From NCBI GenBank assembly GCA_964019695.1, contig OZ026524.1:27568164-27632163 (forward strand): a stretch of DNA of 64,000 nt. The letters are read 5' to 3'. The notes below the pieces were generated by a model. It searched no databases. It had not been told where the DNA came from and was given only the letters and a program-made list of their open reading frames with translations. Shown here in pieces: positions 12,323-23,128 of this stretch. A program made the translations under genes and the position numbers. Within the stretch, counting starts at the first letter, position 1; each line of letters begins with the position of its first letter. The DNA is from Loripinus fragilis (taxonomy: Eukaryota > Mollusca > Bivalvia > Lucinida > Lucinidae).

Positions 12323-12515
12323 TCTTTACCTGCTGGTGACATCTTTTGTTGTCTGCTGATAACATTTGCAAACAGTTTGTACTCAGATCAGTCCAGACAG
12401 GATGTTTTGGCCTGATCTGGAGAGAAACTCTTAGACAAGCTGATGGTTTTAGAAAAAGTTAATTTTGAAAAAGACAAAAATAACAAAAGCATGCCATCAT
12501 ACCCAGCATACAAGA
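12323..12515. mobile_element. MITE-E copy
   Basis: Reads TGTCTGCTGATAACATTTGC, AAACAGTTT, a CAGATCAG...CCTGATCTGG palindrome, and ends in CATACCCAGCATA, the inverse of the family's CATGCTGGGTAA end. Diverged. Confidence 0.65.
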
Positions 12516-12884
12516 TGGAATAAAATGCCAGAACGAAAGCTGAAGCAAGCCTGCGCATCATCACAGGCTTCCTGAGTAAGCATTGTAATGTGGTCTGAGC
12601 CCATTAAAGCCTAGCGTCCTTTTTATGGGACATCGGCAAACAGTGAAAGCACTGTTTGCTTACAAAATGTACCTTTAGAATTATATGAGATTTAAATTTA
12701 CCACCCGACATCCCTTAAATTGGAAATAGATTCGTCCAATTGATAATAGTTGGAAAATCTATTCGGCATATATGGGTTATACTCTGTGATTAAAATAATA
12801 ATTGCATTATGGTGTCTGAATATTAATTTTAGGGCAGCTACTCATTCCTTGATAAAATTCACAGCCAGATAGATCTAAATTCGC
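12516..12884. other. Unassigned, with small inverted repeats
   Basis: Includes GGCAAACAGTGAAAGCACTGTTTGC at 12643-12668, a short hairpin resembling the MITE-I/E core, and AAGCCTGCGCATCATCACAGGCTT near 12546. No gene seen. Confidence 0.35.
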
Positions 12885-13094
12885 CCTTAAAGGGCGACTA
12901 ATAATTTGCTGCAGACGACAATTTCATATTTTGCTGCCTTTTCAAAAATAACAAATAAGGCATGATATTTCATGAGAATCGTCTGCTGGCAGACGATTCT
13001 CATGAAATATCATAGCTTATATTTTTTGAAAATTTGTAAAGATGTCGCAAAATTTGTCGCCTGCTGCAGTTGTGATTGGCGCTTTAAGGGTTAA
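12885..13094. mobile_element. MITE-H copy 1
   Basis: Foldback element with a 25-bp perfect hairpin at its centre (12962-13013, ATGATATTTCATGAGAATCG... with a 2-base loop). Outer arms contain CTGCAGACGACAA and its inverse. The right end GCGCTTTAAGGGTTAA matches the other copies at 14854 and 30077. TTAA borders the intact ends. Confidence 0.8.
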
Positions 13095-13410
13095 TTTTCT
13101 TTGAACATATCTCCTGCACTATCAGAAGGATTATCTATCTTGGTCTCTTATTTATCTAAAAAAATTCACTTCTTTAAGACCTACCTAATAAGATATCATA
13201 ATGGTTAAGTATGATTCATTATGAATATGCTTAGTATGATTCATACTCGATGCTGCATCTTTTGCCCATAATTATGTCCAAATAAAAATTGAATCATATT
13301 TTGTCATTAATGGTACATGGGAAACATACTGTGTACCTATTAATTGGTTCATTTTTTTTTTATTGATCTTGAAAAAAGGTAAAACCCTTTCTATTTCCTG
13401 AAACAAGTAT

Positions 13411-13485
13411 GTTTACAAACTGTAAAGACCCAGATGAAATGAAACATAATGCTGCATTTCATCAGGGTCTACACTGTTTGTAAAG
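13411..13485. repeat. MITE-I hairpin copy 1
   Basis: 75-bp hairpin with ~33-bp arms: GTTTACAAACTGTAAAGACC, CAGATGAAATG, then the inverse. The same design, better preserved, is at 28629-28697. Confidence 0.75.
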
Positions 13486-13814
13486 GTAAAGACGATCTTG
13501 AGAGAAGAGAATACAGTATTATGACCTGGCACCCCTAGATGTGTACACTGGACTAGTCCAAGTTTATAAAATCAAAATAGAACAACCCATTAGTATACAA
13601 AGGGTTAATGTATTTATTCTAATACACACATCACAGGGCCCTTGCAATTTTCAAGAAGTGTTTGTGGTGGTACGGTGGTGGCAATGTGTGTGTGGAGGTG
13701 GGGGGATGGTATTGATGACTTGCTGTATTGCTTTTGTGAAAGCTGCAACTTGTAAATTCTTGTCCTCTGTCATGTTATGTTAAAATGGAAATAAAAGTGG
13801 CTTTTGAAAATGTA
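13486..13814. other. Unassigned spacer with an 80-codon chance ORF
   Basis: A plus-strand ATG ORF at 13541-13783 has no recognisable domain, has low-complexity GGT/GTG-rich codons in its middle and no flanking signals. Treated as chance. Confidence 0.4.
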
Positions 13815-13990
13815 GTGAGCTGGGATTTTTCATGCTTTTGAAGTTGTCTGTTGACTTTTTTCAACTACTGTAGTGTCAAACAGTTTGTATTAAGATCAGG
13901 ACCGGCATTTTATCAGTCCTGATGTGGGTCCAAACTGTTTGCAAAGTTACCAACAGATCTAGACTACAAAGTCGCTGATAGCATGGAAAG
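13815..13990. mobile_element. MITE-E copy
   Basis: GCTGGGATTTTTCATGC, TTGTCTGTTGAC, then GTGTCAAACAGTTTG, the palindromic AGATCAGGACC...GGTCC core, and CAAACTGTTTGCAAAG. Good match to the consensus at 33838 and 36553. Confidence 0.75.
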
Positions 13991-14486
13991 ATTTGACTTA
14001 AATTAATTGTCACCTAAGGTATAATTTCTTTCTACTGCAACATCTTGAAGCAGATGCCACTTTCAATGTTGCAGCAGACGCTGATATTGACTGACTGCCA
14101 TGACAGTAATTTAAGCATAATCTTAAGAAGGTAACAATTTGAGTCATGCCCACAGATAATAATATAAATTGACTCATTTTTTCTTTTATCTTCGACAAGG
14201 TCACATGACCCACCGTCTTATGACCGCATCAATCTTCAGCAGACGCAATATTAAAACATGCGTAATTTACATTTCCTATTTCGCTCTTTGAAATCGCTTT
14301 TTTCTGTGCTGCATGAGAATATATAGCTGTCACCAAAATTAAATAAAGATTTGCTTGCGACGACAGAATTAAGACATTATGACTCTAAAATATTTGTTAG
14401 CATGGAGGCTTTAATTATCAAGTCAGCAGTATTTCAATCATGCTGGACCATCTGCTTAATAGGAAAGTACTGGTACATATTATATA

Positions 14487-14697
14487 ATGTTTATTTGTTT
14501 TGTTTGTTTGATTTGATTCTTTATGTCCCATCAACAACATTTCAGTTATATAGGGACAGGTCTTCCTGGGTTGAACCAGAATTAAGCTAGGATTAATGTG
14601 TCTTGCTCAAGGACACAACACAGTGATGCCGGTGAGCCCGTGGCCTCTCGGTCTCAAGTCGAGAAGTCTACCACTGACCCCCTCACTGAGTGCTCGG
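14487..14697 (-). mobile_element. SINE-1 copy
   Basis: Contains CTTTATGTCCCATCAACAA, GGTCTTCCTGGGTTGAACCA and TGTCTTGCTCAAGGACACAA in family order. The tRNA-like head is near 14640-14690 on the minus strand and is diverged. A (GTTT)-rich tail sits at the plus-strand left. Confidence 0.8.
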
Positions 14698-14721
14698 GAT
14701 ATCTGCCATTTTGGGTAAAAT

Positions 14722-14895
14722 TTTAGGATGAATTCAGGTTCGAAAACTAGCTCAAAAATCTCTCCTCTTGACTCTTAAAGCGCCAATCATGACTGCAGCA
14801 ACAAATTCTAGGATGAATTCAGGTTTGAACAACAAGCTCAAAAATCTCCTCTCTTAACCATTAAAGCGACAATCATGACTGCAGCAGACGACAAA
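14722..14895. repeat. 85-bp direct duplication
   Basis: AGGATGAATTCAGGTT...AAAAATCTC...AAAGCG(C/A)CAATCATGACTG occurs at 14725 and again 85 bp later at 14810. The second copy merges into MITE-H copy 2, so part of a MITE-H end was duplicated with its flank. Confidence 0.75.
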
Positions 14896-15089
14896 TTTTG
14901 CGATTTCTTTCCTAATTTCTGACAAAAAAAGTATGATATTTCATGAGAATTGTCTGATTCATGAGAATTGTCTGCCAGGGGACAATTCTCATGAAATATC
15001 ATACCTTATTAATTTTGTTATTTTTGAAAAAGCAGCAAAATTTGAAATGGTCTTCTGCTGCAAAATGTAGGTGGCGCTGTATGGGTTAA
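14854..15089. mobile_element. MITE-H copy 2
   Basis: TTAACCATTAAAGCGACAAT at the left and GGCGCTGTATGGGTTAA at the right. Central inverted GAGAATTGTCTGCCAGG / GGGGACAATTCTC with an extra local duplication of TTCATGAGAATTGTCTG. Confidence 0.8.
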
Positions 15090-15161
15090 TTCAGTAGCAG
15101 CATTTCTAATGATTATCCTGGTGTTCTGAAGTATCATCTGCTTATCACAACTGCTGCATTA

Positions 15162-15405
15162 TATGGGCCTCGACGCGAGAAAACCTGTCTTCGGGGGTTT
15201 GCAAACAACACAGGCACAGACCAGCCTGAGCATCCGCGCAGACTGATCAGCACCTTTGTTATTCCATTTTTGGAAAGTATCGTGTCTAAACTTTCTACAG
15301 ACGCAATGTCAATTTTCTAGCTAGTCTCTGTAACTGAGGAGACTGGCTTGAGTCTTGCTTTGTCGGAAACCCCGAAGACAGGTTTTCTCGCAACGAGGCC
15401 CATAT
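15162..15405. mobile_element. MITE-G copy 1 (intact)
   Basis: 244 bp with ~35-bp inverted ends (TATGGGCCTCGACGCGAGAA ... complement). TA abuts both ends, consistent with a TA target. The left half has CAGACCAGCCTG and GCGCAGACTGATCAG. Diverged copies are at 36281 and 43575. Confidence 0.85.
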
Positions 15406-16096
15406 TCAAATGCACTCCTACAAAATACCCTGATCAGACTGCTCTTAGCGGACCTATAAAAGTGTAATATCAAAGGTGAATGGTGGTTAGGGGCGGAGAG
15501 ACAAATTATGTGAAATATCACTTGGAAATTATCAATTCGCTGCATGCTGGGAAATTTTTTAATGTTTTTTTTGTTGTTGATTTTTTTCAAATTCAACAAA
15601 TCTTCCAGGAATAAGAACAGTTGGGATTCAGATCAGGGCCAAGGCTTTGTGAATGCAAAGACAAAAGAAGTCAAGTTAATGAAAGTCAGAAAATGGGCCA
15701 TATAATGCAGTGATGATCAATATTTAAGTTGCTCTCCAAAATTGCTCATAAAAAGTACATACACAAAGTAAAAAAATCCACATTTCTTTCACACACCGCT
15801 AATAGTGCACAAGTCTTTGATATTACACAATACATTTAAAAATCAGTAAAAATCATGCACCGATGCGTGCAACCAAAACAACAAAGCCGACAACAGATGA
15901 TTTTTTTTCGGCTTAAATAAAACTAATCTTGGTAAAAAAAGTAGTCACATCTCATTCTGAAAACTTAGCACCACCTTTATGGGGAAAATAATTAAAAAAA
16001 AGAAATTAGTCGTTTTGACCCATGAAATGCCTATCACAAACCAGTGAGCAGACGATATTTTCAACTTCTTCACCTCATCAAGCAAATGATACTATT
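15406..16096. other. Unassigned spacer
   Basis: No repeat shared within the window except a weak MITE-E-like GGGATTCAGATCAGGGCCAA at 15620. Short ORFs here lack any recognisable feature. Confidence 0.35.
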
Positions 16097-16375
16097 GTTT
16101 ATTTGTTTTGTTGCTTTACGTCCCAAGTCAAAAGTTATGGTCATGGCGGGACAGTCAGTTCACCTAACCACACTTTTTCCTGGGTAAGCTTGAACGAGCA
16201 GTTTAAAGCAGTGCTTCGTGCACATACTTGTAACTGACAACAACTTTTCTTGAATGATTCAGCAGAAGGGAGGAGAATGGCTGTAGAAATTATTTCATGA
16301 TCTATCTCCATGAAAGTATGGGACCGGGCCGGGATCAAACTCGCGACCCCTTGATCTGCAGGCCCTACGCGGCCC
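16097..16375 (-). mobile_element. SINE-2 copy a
   Basis: On the minus strand: GGCCGCGTAGGGCCTGCAG, AAGGGGTCGCGAGTTTGATC (B-box-like), then the body with GTTGTCAGTTACAAG and a 3' end GGGACGTAAAGCAAC. The same body occurs at 45672 and 63785. tRNA-derived head; non-coding. Confidence 0.8.
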
Positions 16376-16614
16376 TGTTCTATGGTACTTATTGCATTAT
16401 CAAGCAACACATGCTCAGATGAGCCTGCGCATATGGGCAGACTCGCCAGAGCATTTACTGCTGGCATACACAAAGAATGGATGTAGATGAAGACTAAGGC
16501 TAAAATTTACAACTCTTGTCCTGCTGGATACATGAGCATGTGCATTTAAAGGTGGCTTTTGCACATATGCAATATAAAGAATTAAACTCGAAAATCTCCT
16601 ATGCTGACCCATAC

Positions 16615-18338
16615 CACGGGTGGTAAACCTAGGAACTACCACGAAATTGTGTTAACGTAAATTGTTCCCAAGCCACATCCGGGACACGTCGTGGTAGTTT
16701 CCAGGCCGAAAATTGGATAAAGAAAGGTTGGTGTCACTTTCATTTTTGTTTTATTTTACAACTAAGAACAAACAATGGTGAAATCCAACAATGTGGTTCC
16801 GTGTAAATATGTTTCAGCGTCGTCTCTAGCCCAAAATTTTGTTTGAAAATCTATTTTCTTTCTTTAGATTCGTGTTTCCCCACTGAGCATCGGACCAACT
16901 TTTCCAAAAGTTTGAAGGATTTTAGCCCATATCTGTCAAATTAAATGGAAGTTGATATCATTTGACGATGGAAATGATAAAAAGACCCTAAATAAACATT
17001 CTTAAACAGAAAAAAAATCTGAGCATTTACTCGTGAACGATTCATGCCCAGTTCTTCTGTGTGGTAGTTTCCAGCTCATCGTGGTAGTTAAAATGCTATT
17101 GTGGTAGTTTCCAAGACTTTGTAGGATACGTTTCTAAAGTGTTAGAAAACATTATAGTAGTTGTTTGTTTCGCATGATAACCCTCTAACTCGTCAATCAA
17201 TTACCACGGTAAACAAATAAATCACATTTCAACACCATGAAGAAGCTAAGCTGAGGACTCAAGAGATTCAATGTGATGCTTGACAGATGGAGATCATGCC
17301 CTGGGCTGCCAAACAACACCCGTCTGGATATCTAAAGCAAAAGAAGGTCATCAGTTGAGCCGTGGTGGACCAAGCAACAGACAAAAAAAATGACATAAAA
17401 ATTGCGTCACTCGCTACGTTGTTCCATGTTCAGTCAACTTTAAGATAAAATGGCAGGCTAAGACTACTGGCCCAAAGTATCGTTAGTACTTGCGCTTCAG
17501 AAAAAAGGGAAATATCCTCGGGTTGAGACACTTTTTATATACATGCGAGTGCGAAGATGAACGGGCATGTTATTTGATAATTAAAAAGCATATTTATTCA
17601 AAAGCAAAATATGTAAATATCCCTTCTTTCCATTCTTATCATTTCAATAGCCCACTAAAATTAAAATTCAGGCAGTCGACATTTGTTATCTGACAAAAGG
17701 TTGCTTGAAAAGGTTTTTGTATGAATAAGAGGGGTATTCAAGATTTGGCCCCCACACCCTGTCTTTATAAAAATGAAGTAGCCCCTGAATACTGAACATC
17801 TGCTGATGTGAATTACTACTTAATTCCTACAAAGTCTTGGAAAATACCATGATAGCATTTTAACTACCACGATGAGCTGGAAACTACCACACAGGACGAA
17901 CCGAGCATGAATCATTTACCAGTAAATGCTCAGATTTTTTTCTGTGTAGGAATGTTTATTTAGGGTCTTTTTTATCATTTCCATCGACAAATGATATCAA
18001 ATTCCATTTAATTTGACAGATATGGGCTAAAATCCTTCGAACTTTGGGGAAAGTTGTTCCGATGCTCAGTGGGGAAACACGAATCCAAAGAAAGAAAATA
18101 ATTTTTCAAACAAAATTTTGCACTAGAAGGGACGCTGAGACATATTTACACGGAACCACATTGTCGGATTTCACCATTGTTCGTTCCTAGTTGTAAAATA
18201 AAACAAAAATGAAAGTGACACCAACCTTTCTTTATCCAATTTTCGGCCTGGAAACTACCACGACGTGTCCCGGATGTGGCTTGGGAACAAAATTACGTTA
18301 ACACAATTTCGTGGTAGTTCCTAGGTTTACCACCAGTG
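16615..18338. mobile_element. LT1: 1.7-kb element with ~510-bp inverted arms
   Basis: Left arm 16615-17125 and right arm 17826-18338 are inverted copies over ~510 bp at roughly 90% identity by eye, enclosing a 700-bp unique spacer. Ends read CACGGGTGGTAAACCTAGG and the inverse of CACTGGTGGTAAACC. CATA lies just outside both ends (16610-16613 and 18339-18342), a candidate 4-5 bp target duplication. GTGGTAGTT recurs several times per arm, both at the tip and near the inner end, as expected of transposase-binding sites. The spacer's best ORF (67 codons, 17490-17693) shows no domain. Reads as a non-autonomous long-TIR or foldback transposon. The superfamily is not known. Confidence 0.88.
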
Positions 18339-18659
18339 CATATGTTCATTCAAAATTCTTACATAAATTTTTGGCCAAAGGCCACATTACAACATTGGGG
18401 ACAGTTTTCAGTGATATAGATCATGTGTTTCTCCACACTTGACACAAGTGTTCTTCTAGAACGTGAGTCATTGACAAAAACAATGGTCCATATTCTTTAT
18501 ATTTAAGTCTGTGTTAAATGCCGAGTTAAGTTACATTAAAGTGTCAAACAAAACAACATACTTCCTTAAAAATGAGGTTTCAAATTCCTACTCACTTCTA
18601 AAATAGCTACATTTAAAATTTAAAGGGTATAATTATTTCACTTTTACACATAAATGCAC

Positions 18660-18860
18660 ATAACTCTTTCCTTTGCCAGCAGAGACTTATGTAGTCTGCT
18701 GATAACCACTGTTAAACGTTTTGACTCAGATCAGGACTAGAACAGAATGTCTGTCATGATCTGATTTCAAACCTTTTTGACACTCATAAAACTGTTTAAA
18801 TTTCCCTAAAGAATTTTTTGAAAACACTATTGAAAAAGTCAGACGGACAGAAGGGGACTA
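18660..18860. mobile_element. MITE-E copy, eroded
   Basis: TAGTCTGCTGATAACC, TTGACTCAGATCAGGAC, then CTGTCATGATCTGATTTCAA. Only the central half is convincing. Confidence 0.5.
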
Positions 18861-19211
18861 TAAAAATTGAGCCACTATAGTTGAAAGAAATTAAACAGTT
18901 TATGACATACAGTATGGGCGGGCGTACAGGAGGCATCTTATAGAACATGCAGTCTAGAGGTGGTCTGGGGATACTCTCCCAGTGGAGGTTAAGGGTACAT
19001 TATACATTGATAAAAACACAATAATTCAATTTTGGGAAGAAATTAAAAATGCAACTAATAGTGTATGTTTAATTGCGTGTCTTGTGAAACTCATTTTAGC
19101 CCTGTGAAATGCTCCTTTACTTGCTGGGCCAATTTGTATGCACATGAGTTTTTGCTTACTCATAATTATGCCGCTGCAGTAGCTGGGCCAATTGTGGCTC
19201 AGATCATTTGT

Positions 19212-19530
19212 ATGCATGGATCCAGATGGGGGACAGGGGGTTTCCACCACTGAGCCACTGCGCTCCTATATGAAAATCACAAAGCTATAAGGTCCCTAAG
19301 CAAAACTGGTTCTGATCCCCTGAAAAATCACAAAGCTACCAAGCTAGCATTCAATGTGGGGCCATCATTGGCCCACCAGAAAACACCATTTAAATGTTGT
19401 TTCACTGGAAAGCCATCATGATGGCCCACTTTTAGTGTAATTTGGATCCTCTCTCCTCCCCTAATCAACAAAAAAAACGTTGTCAGAGTTGGACCGGACC
19501 CTCTGACAAAACTTTCTGGATCCGCACATG
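19212..19530. mobile_element. MITE-J copy 2 with a SINE scrap
   Basis: Left end GCATGGATCCAGATGGGGG, right end TTTCTGGATCCGCACATG, with the GGGCCATCATTGGCCCACC / GGCCCAC inverted core between. At 19242-19265 it contains 24 bp matching the tRNA-head tip of SINE-1 (CACTGAGCCACTGCGCTCC), an unexpected chimera. Confidence 0.75.
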
Positions 19531-19872
19531 TTCTTTTGTGCATCTACAGAATCACAGTGCTTCACACAAATTATCCTCAAATGCACTTAATTGGGGAAAA
19601 AACAAAAGAAAGTCATTATAATTGATGATATCTAAAGTAGACAATTAATGACAGCCATGAACCAATTAAGTAATCAAGATCCCTAATTATAGATATGATC
19701 TTCAGAGGAAACTGTTAATATCAATTATCTGTAACATCAACATGGAATTTAATATCACATTTCCCCTAAATATTCGGACAATATATTACACATCCAAAAA
19801 TGGCTATTGAGGTACTTGTATGATGATCAATAAATGATAACTGATAAGAAATTGTCTGCATGTGTATGCAAG
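19531..19872. other. Unassigned AT-rich spacer
   Basis: No shared repeat, hairpin or convincing ORF seen. Confidence 0.35.
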
Positions 19873-20117
19873 AAATGAGCCCCAACATGAGATTTCCAAC
19901 AATGTGGTATTTTGACAAGAGTAGACTCAGACGAGCCTGTGCAGCCTCCTTTTAAGCACAGATACTCCAAATGCTGTTCGATCAGTAGCTTAACACTCAT
20001 AGAAAAGTCAAGCAACTAGCAAAGGCTCTGATCAGACTGCGCGTATGCGCAGGCTGGTCTGAGCCTTTGCTGGTCGCACATACCACATTGTTGGAAATCT
20101 CATGTCATGGCTCAAAT
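19873..20117. mobile_element. MITE-F copy 2
   Basis: 245 bp, inverted relative to 1341-1585. Ends AAATGAGCCCCAACATGAG and ATGTCATGGCTCAAAT. The core TGATCAGACTGCGCGTATGC / GCAGGCTGGTCTGA is retained. Confidence 0.85.
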
Positions 20118-20700
20118 AGACTGATACATACACTTGAGGTCATAATCACTTATTAAGCACTGAAACCTAGCACCTTTGTTGGTTCGCCCCAACAGTATGT
20201 ATTAAACCTTTTTTTGCATCACTCATTTTCAGAACTTGTGTTTCAAAACCTGGCAGAGTATATCTAAATATATGTTGTTCATTAAAATAAGTAACAGTGC
20301 TGTGGCAAGCTTTTTTGTGAAAGCTTATACTTGTTAATATGGTATCAGCAGACTGCTATGCAAAATTTCCCTGCAAGCAAATTTGGGTTGAGACAATTTA
20401 ACGAGAAGAGTCGAGATTCCAACAAAGGGCCCCCACATAATGTCCTGCAGTGAAAAGGGGACATCCATTTTGGCAACAATCATGATCATTCATTAGACAA
20501 AACCCATATTCAGACATGAACAATATTTGATGAGGTAGTTCATAGGTGAAATTTAGAGGAAATCGGGTGATAAATGACTAAGTTAAAGTGTCCACAAGTG
20601 CGAATTGACAGGTGGCAGCAATTTTAGCGGCTATCTTGATTATCGGACAAAGCCCATATTTGAACTTGGGTGAGAGTTTGATTGAAATAATTCAAAACTA
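20118..20700. repeat. Old dispersed repeat flanking the transposon
   Basis: Phrases such as GACTAAGTTAAAGTGTCC, ATCTTGATTAT and GACAAA(G/A)CCCATAT recur in 20500-20660, 21590-21690 and 22610-22640. Two later insertions (20701-21570 and 21711-22593) split what was probably one older repeat. Its type is unknown. Confidence 0.4.
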
Positions 20701-21570
20701 CTAGGCCAAAAAAGAAACGCCGCTATGTATGAAGTTTTTAAACTGTACCAGTTATGTATTTCATTCAAAAAAGCATGCAGTGATAAGGAAAGTTATAGCA
20801 AAATGGTGCTAGAGAATGCTATTTGCCAGTTTCTCAATTCACTAAGAAGTCAGTATTGCCGCAGGCTCCTTAATAGGGCGTAAATACTGCACCAAACTTA
20901 AGTTCCGTCAAACGTTGGGAGGTCGGGGTCTTAAACATTTCTCTTGAAAATGCCTTCTCACAGTTTTAGAGCTGATCCATGGATTATGAGTTCCTGGGTA
21001 TGTCCTAGCTGTGACTGTCTACAGATAAAATGGATTGCACAAATGAGACGTGCAGATGTCTCCATCTTGACGTCACTTCAACACACAGGGATGTCCTGGA
21101 CGAGGACGGTCTGACAGTGTCCAGGTTTATTGGAAACTATTCTTAAGACATCCAATCGTCCTAACATGGCACCGAAATTGTTTGGCTGCTACCAATGGTG
21201 TCACGTTAGCTTGTAACATTCATATTGCACGTTCATGCTCCACATGTGTCAATTTTGTCACCGCAAAATAGCGATGTGTTATCTTAAATTCCAAAGTTTT
21301 AAAATGTTTTTAAACGTTTGGGATGTTCGACTAGAGCTTTCAGTAGTTAGTGCACATGTAAATCTTAATGGACTGATGGTGCACATGAAAAACAGGAAAA
21401 TGGAAAATTGGCCAGCACACTGGTTTGGATTGACTGACCTCATTAAAACAATGGGGAAAATGTGCGGCAGGAAAAATAGCAAAAGATATATAGCAGATGA
21501 AATTTTTGCTACTCTCACTTAGGGCGCAATAGTTTTAATTATTGTTAGGGGCATTTCTTTTTTTGCCTAG
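20701..21570. mobile_element. TA-flanked transposon, 870 bp, decayed
   Basis: Inverted ends CTAGGCCAAAAAAGAAACGC and GCATTTCTTTTTTTGCCTAG, with TA immediately outside both (20699-20700, 21571-21572). The TA duplication and end style fit the Tc1/mariner (IS630) group. A 95-codon plus ORF at 21235-21522 shows no readable DDE motif. Length is about half that of an autonomous copy, so this is an internally deleted relic or a non-autonomous member. Confidence 0.75.
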
Positions 21571-21710
21571 TATACATGTAAATGAAATTTGGTAATAAAG
21601 GACTAAGGTAGAGAGTCCAAAAGAGCAAACTGATAGGCGGCGGCCATTTTGTCAACCATCTTGATTATTGTTCCTCGGACTCAAGGATCTTATCATGAAG
21701 CAATCCATAT

Positions 21711-22055
21711 ATGAAATTTAAACTTCGCAAAACATTTTCAAAATTTTATAGACGATACTTTGATTTGATTTCTAAATTCCAAGTTGGACTTAAATCTTTC
21801 TTGCGCCAAAGACTTTCGGAACCTGATTTCTATGGTGACTTGGTGTATAAGTTGAAGAAGATTGTTGGCTCTAATAATTTTTCAGCGCAGTTCATTAAAA
21901 TAATTTCCCATTATAAAAAGATTGGCTATAACATTAATGTATTGCAACAGACTGCATGCTTGGTAGTCAACCCAATCACAGTTGGCAACTTTGCTTTCCT
22001 CTTTAATTGCACGCCGGTGGGTCGGACTTCAGACTCTATGATGGTTACGACTTAA
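21711..22055 (+). pseudogene. Retroelement ORF, C-terminal fragment
   Basis: The one translated segment I recognise. 114 codons, basic, with motifs SEPDFYGDLVYKLKKIVG, KKIGYN and QQTACLVVNP, ending FNCTPVGRTSDSMMVTT and a stop. From memory, closely similar C-termini end reverse-transcriptase-type ORFs predicted in many bivalve genomes; I could not verify this. An in-frame stop lies six codons upstream of the ATG and no RT catalytic motif precedes it, so the copy is 5'-truncated and the ATG is not a true start. The 3' tail (22056-22593) follows directly and reappears at 50091 and 63663. Confidence 0.6.
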
Positions 22056-22593
22056 AGACTTATCTATTGATGAGATGGTAGGGGCCTGATGCTTTGGCTG
22101 TTTGTTGGGCCCACCGGGGTTTACCTGTAGGATTTCTTTTGCTCCGGTATTCAGTTTAACTTACTGTTGAGTCCTTATCCTTGCTTCATCTCCTTGTTAT
22201 ATCTTGATTTATATGTTTTAGGAGATGATGCATTGATAAGTTAGGGGTCTTTCATGCAAACCAAATATCTATGTGTCTTGATCCACATCTGAATTAAGGG
22301 TGAGGTTGGCGCCGTTAAACCGGTTTAAGCCCTCCAGTAATATATTTTACTGACCGTTCCAAGGCGGTACTTCTTTTGTGGATCTTTTATGTTTTTGTTC
22401 TGTCTTGTGTTTGCTATGTTTTGTGCGCGTCTGTTTATATGTGCTTCGTGGTCACCTGCTGGGAAAGGGCTGACCTCTTGGCTCTCGTTTGTGGTGTCTT
22501 CTGTGAGTTTGTCACTTTCCCATTGGTATCCTGCGTCAGGTGTGGTACTTGATTGTATCGATTCCTGATCTTTGCAACCTTACTTACTTTGGA
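22056..22593 (+). mobile_element. Retroelement 3' tail
   Basis: Non-coding tail after the ORF stop, from GACTTAAAGACTTATC to CTTACTTACTTTGG. Nearly identical to 50091-50997 except for a MITE-B insertion there. No poly(A) or microsatellite tail is visible. At 22292 GAATTAAGGGTG is the empty counterpart of the filled TTAA site at 50334. Confidence 0.7.
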
Positions 22594-23128
22594 AGAAATC
22601 TGATTAAAAAATGACTAAGTTAGAGTGACCATGACAACGGACAGACAGGCAAGCAGAAAACAATACGAATTGAATGAACAGAGAGACAGAAACAAAGAGG
22701 TGGCCACCTTTTTGGTTACAGATTTATAAAGGGCACTTACATGCTTACAGAAAATAGAAAATTCTTTCTTTCAATGGATTGTTTCTAGCATCCAGTCAAT
22801 CAGTAATTTGCTGGTCAGTCAGCTATCAAATTGGCATTTATATCTGAAATGTCACCAGACAGATTGATAAATTAACCCTTATCCAACATTTTTATGTACT
22901 TAAAATAATGTCTGCTTTTTACTTTGCTGTAAATTCAACTGCTCTTCAGACTTGATTTTATCATGATAAGCAAATACTATGAACCCCGATCAAACTGCTT
23001 CTTGAGTGGTTTCACTCACTCGGGTCTGCACAATGGGTTATAGTTAAATAAATGAGTAGTGCTTGCCATCTCCATGCACTTCTGACATTGTTTGAAGATC
23101 CATTTATTTTCTTCCAGGAGTCTAGGGA
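22594..23128. other. Unassigned spacer
   Basis: The first 60 bases resume the old repeat seen at 20118-20700. The rest shows no shared element or ORF. Confidence 0.35.

Noticed and set aside
21235..21522. 95-codon plus ORF within the TA transposon as a transposase
   Set aside because: No DDE/D motif or helix-turn-helix readable; an antisense ORF of similar length overlaps it. Possible relic only.
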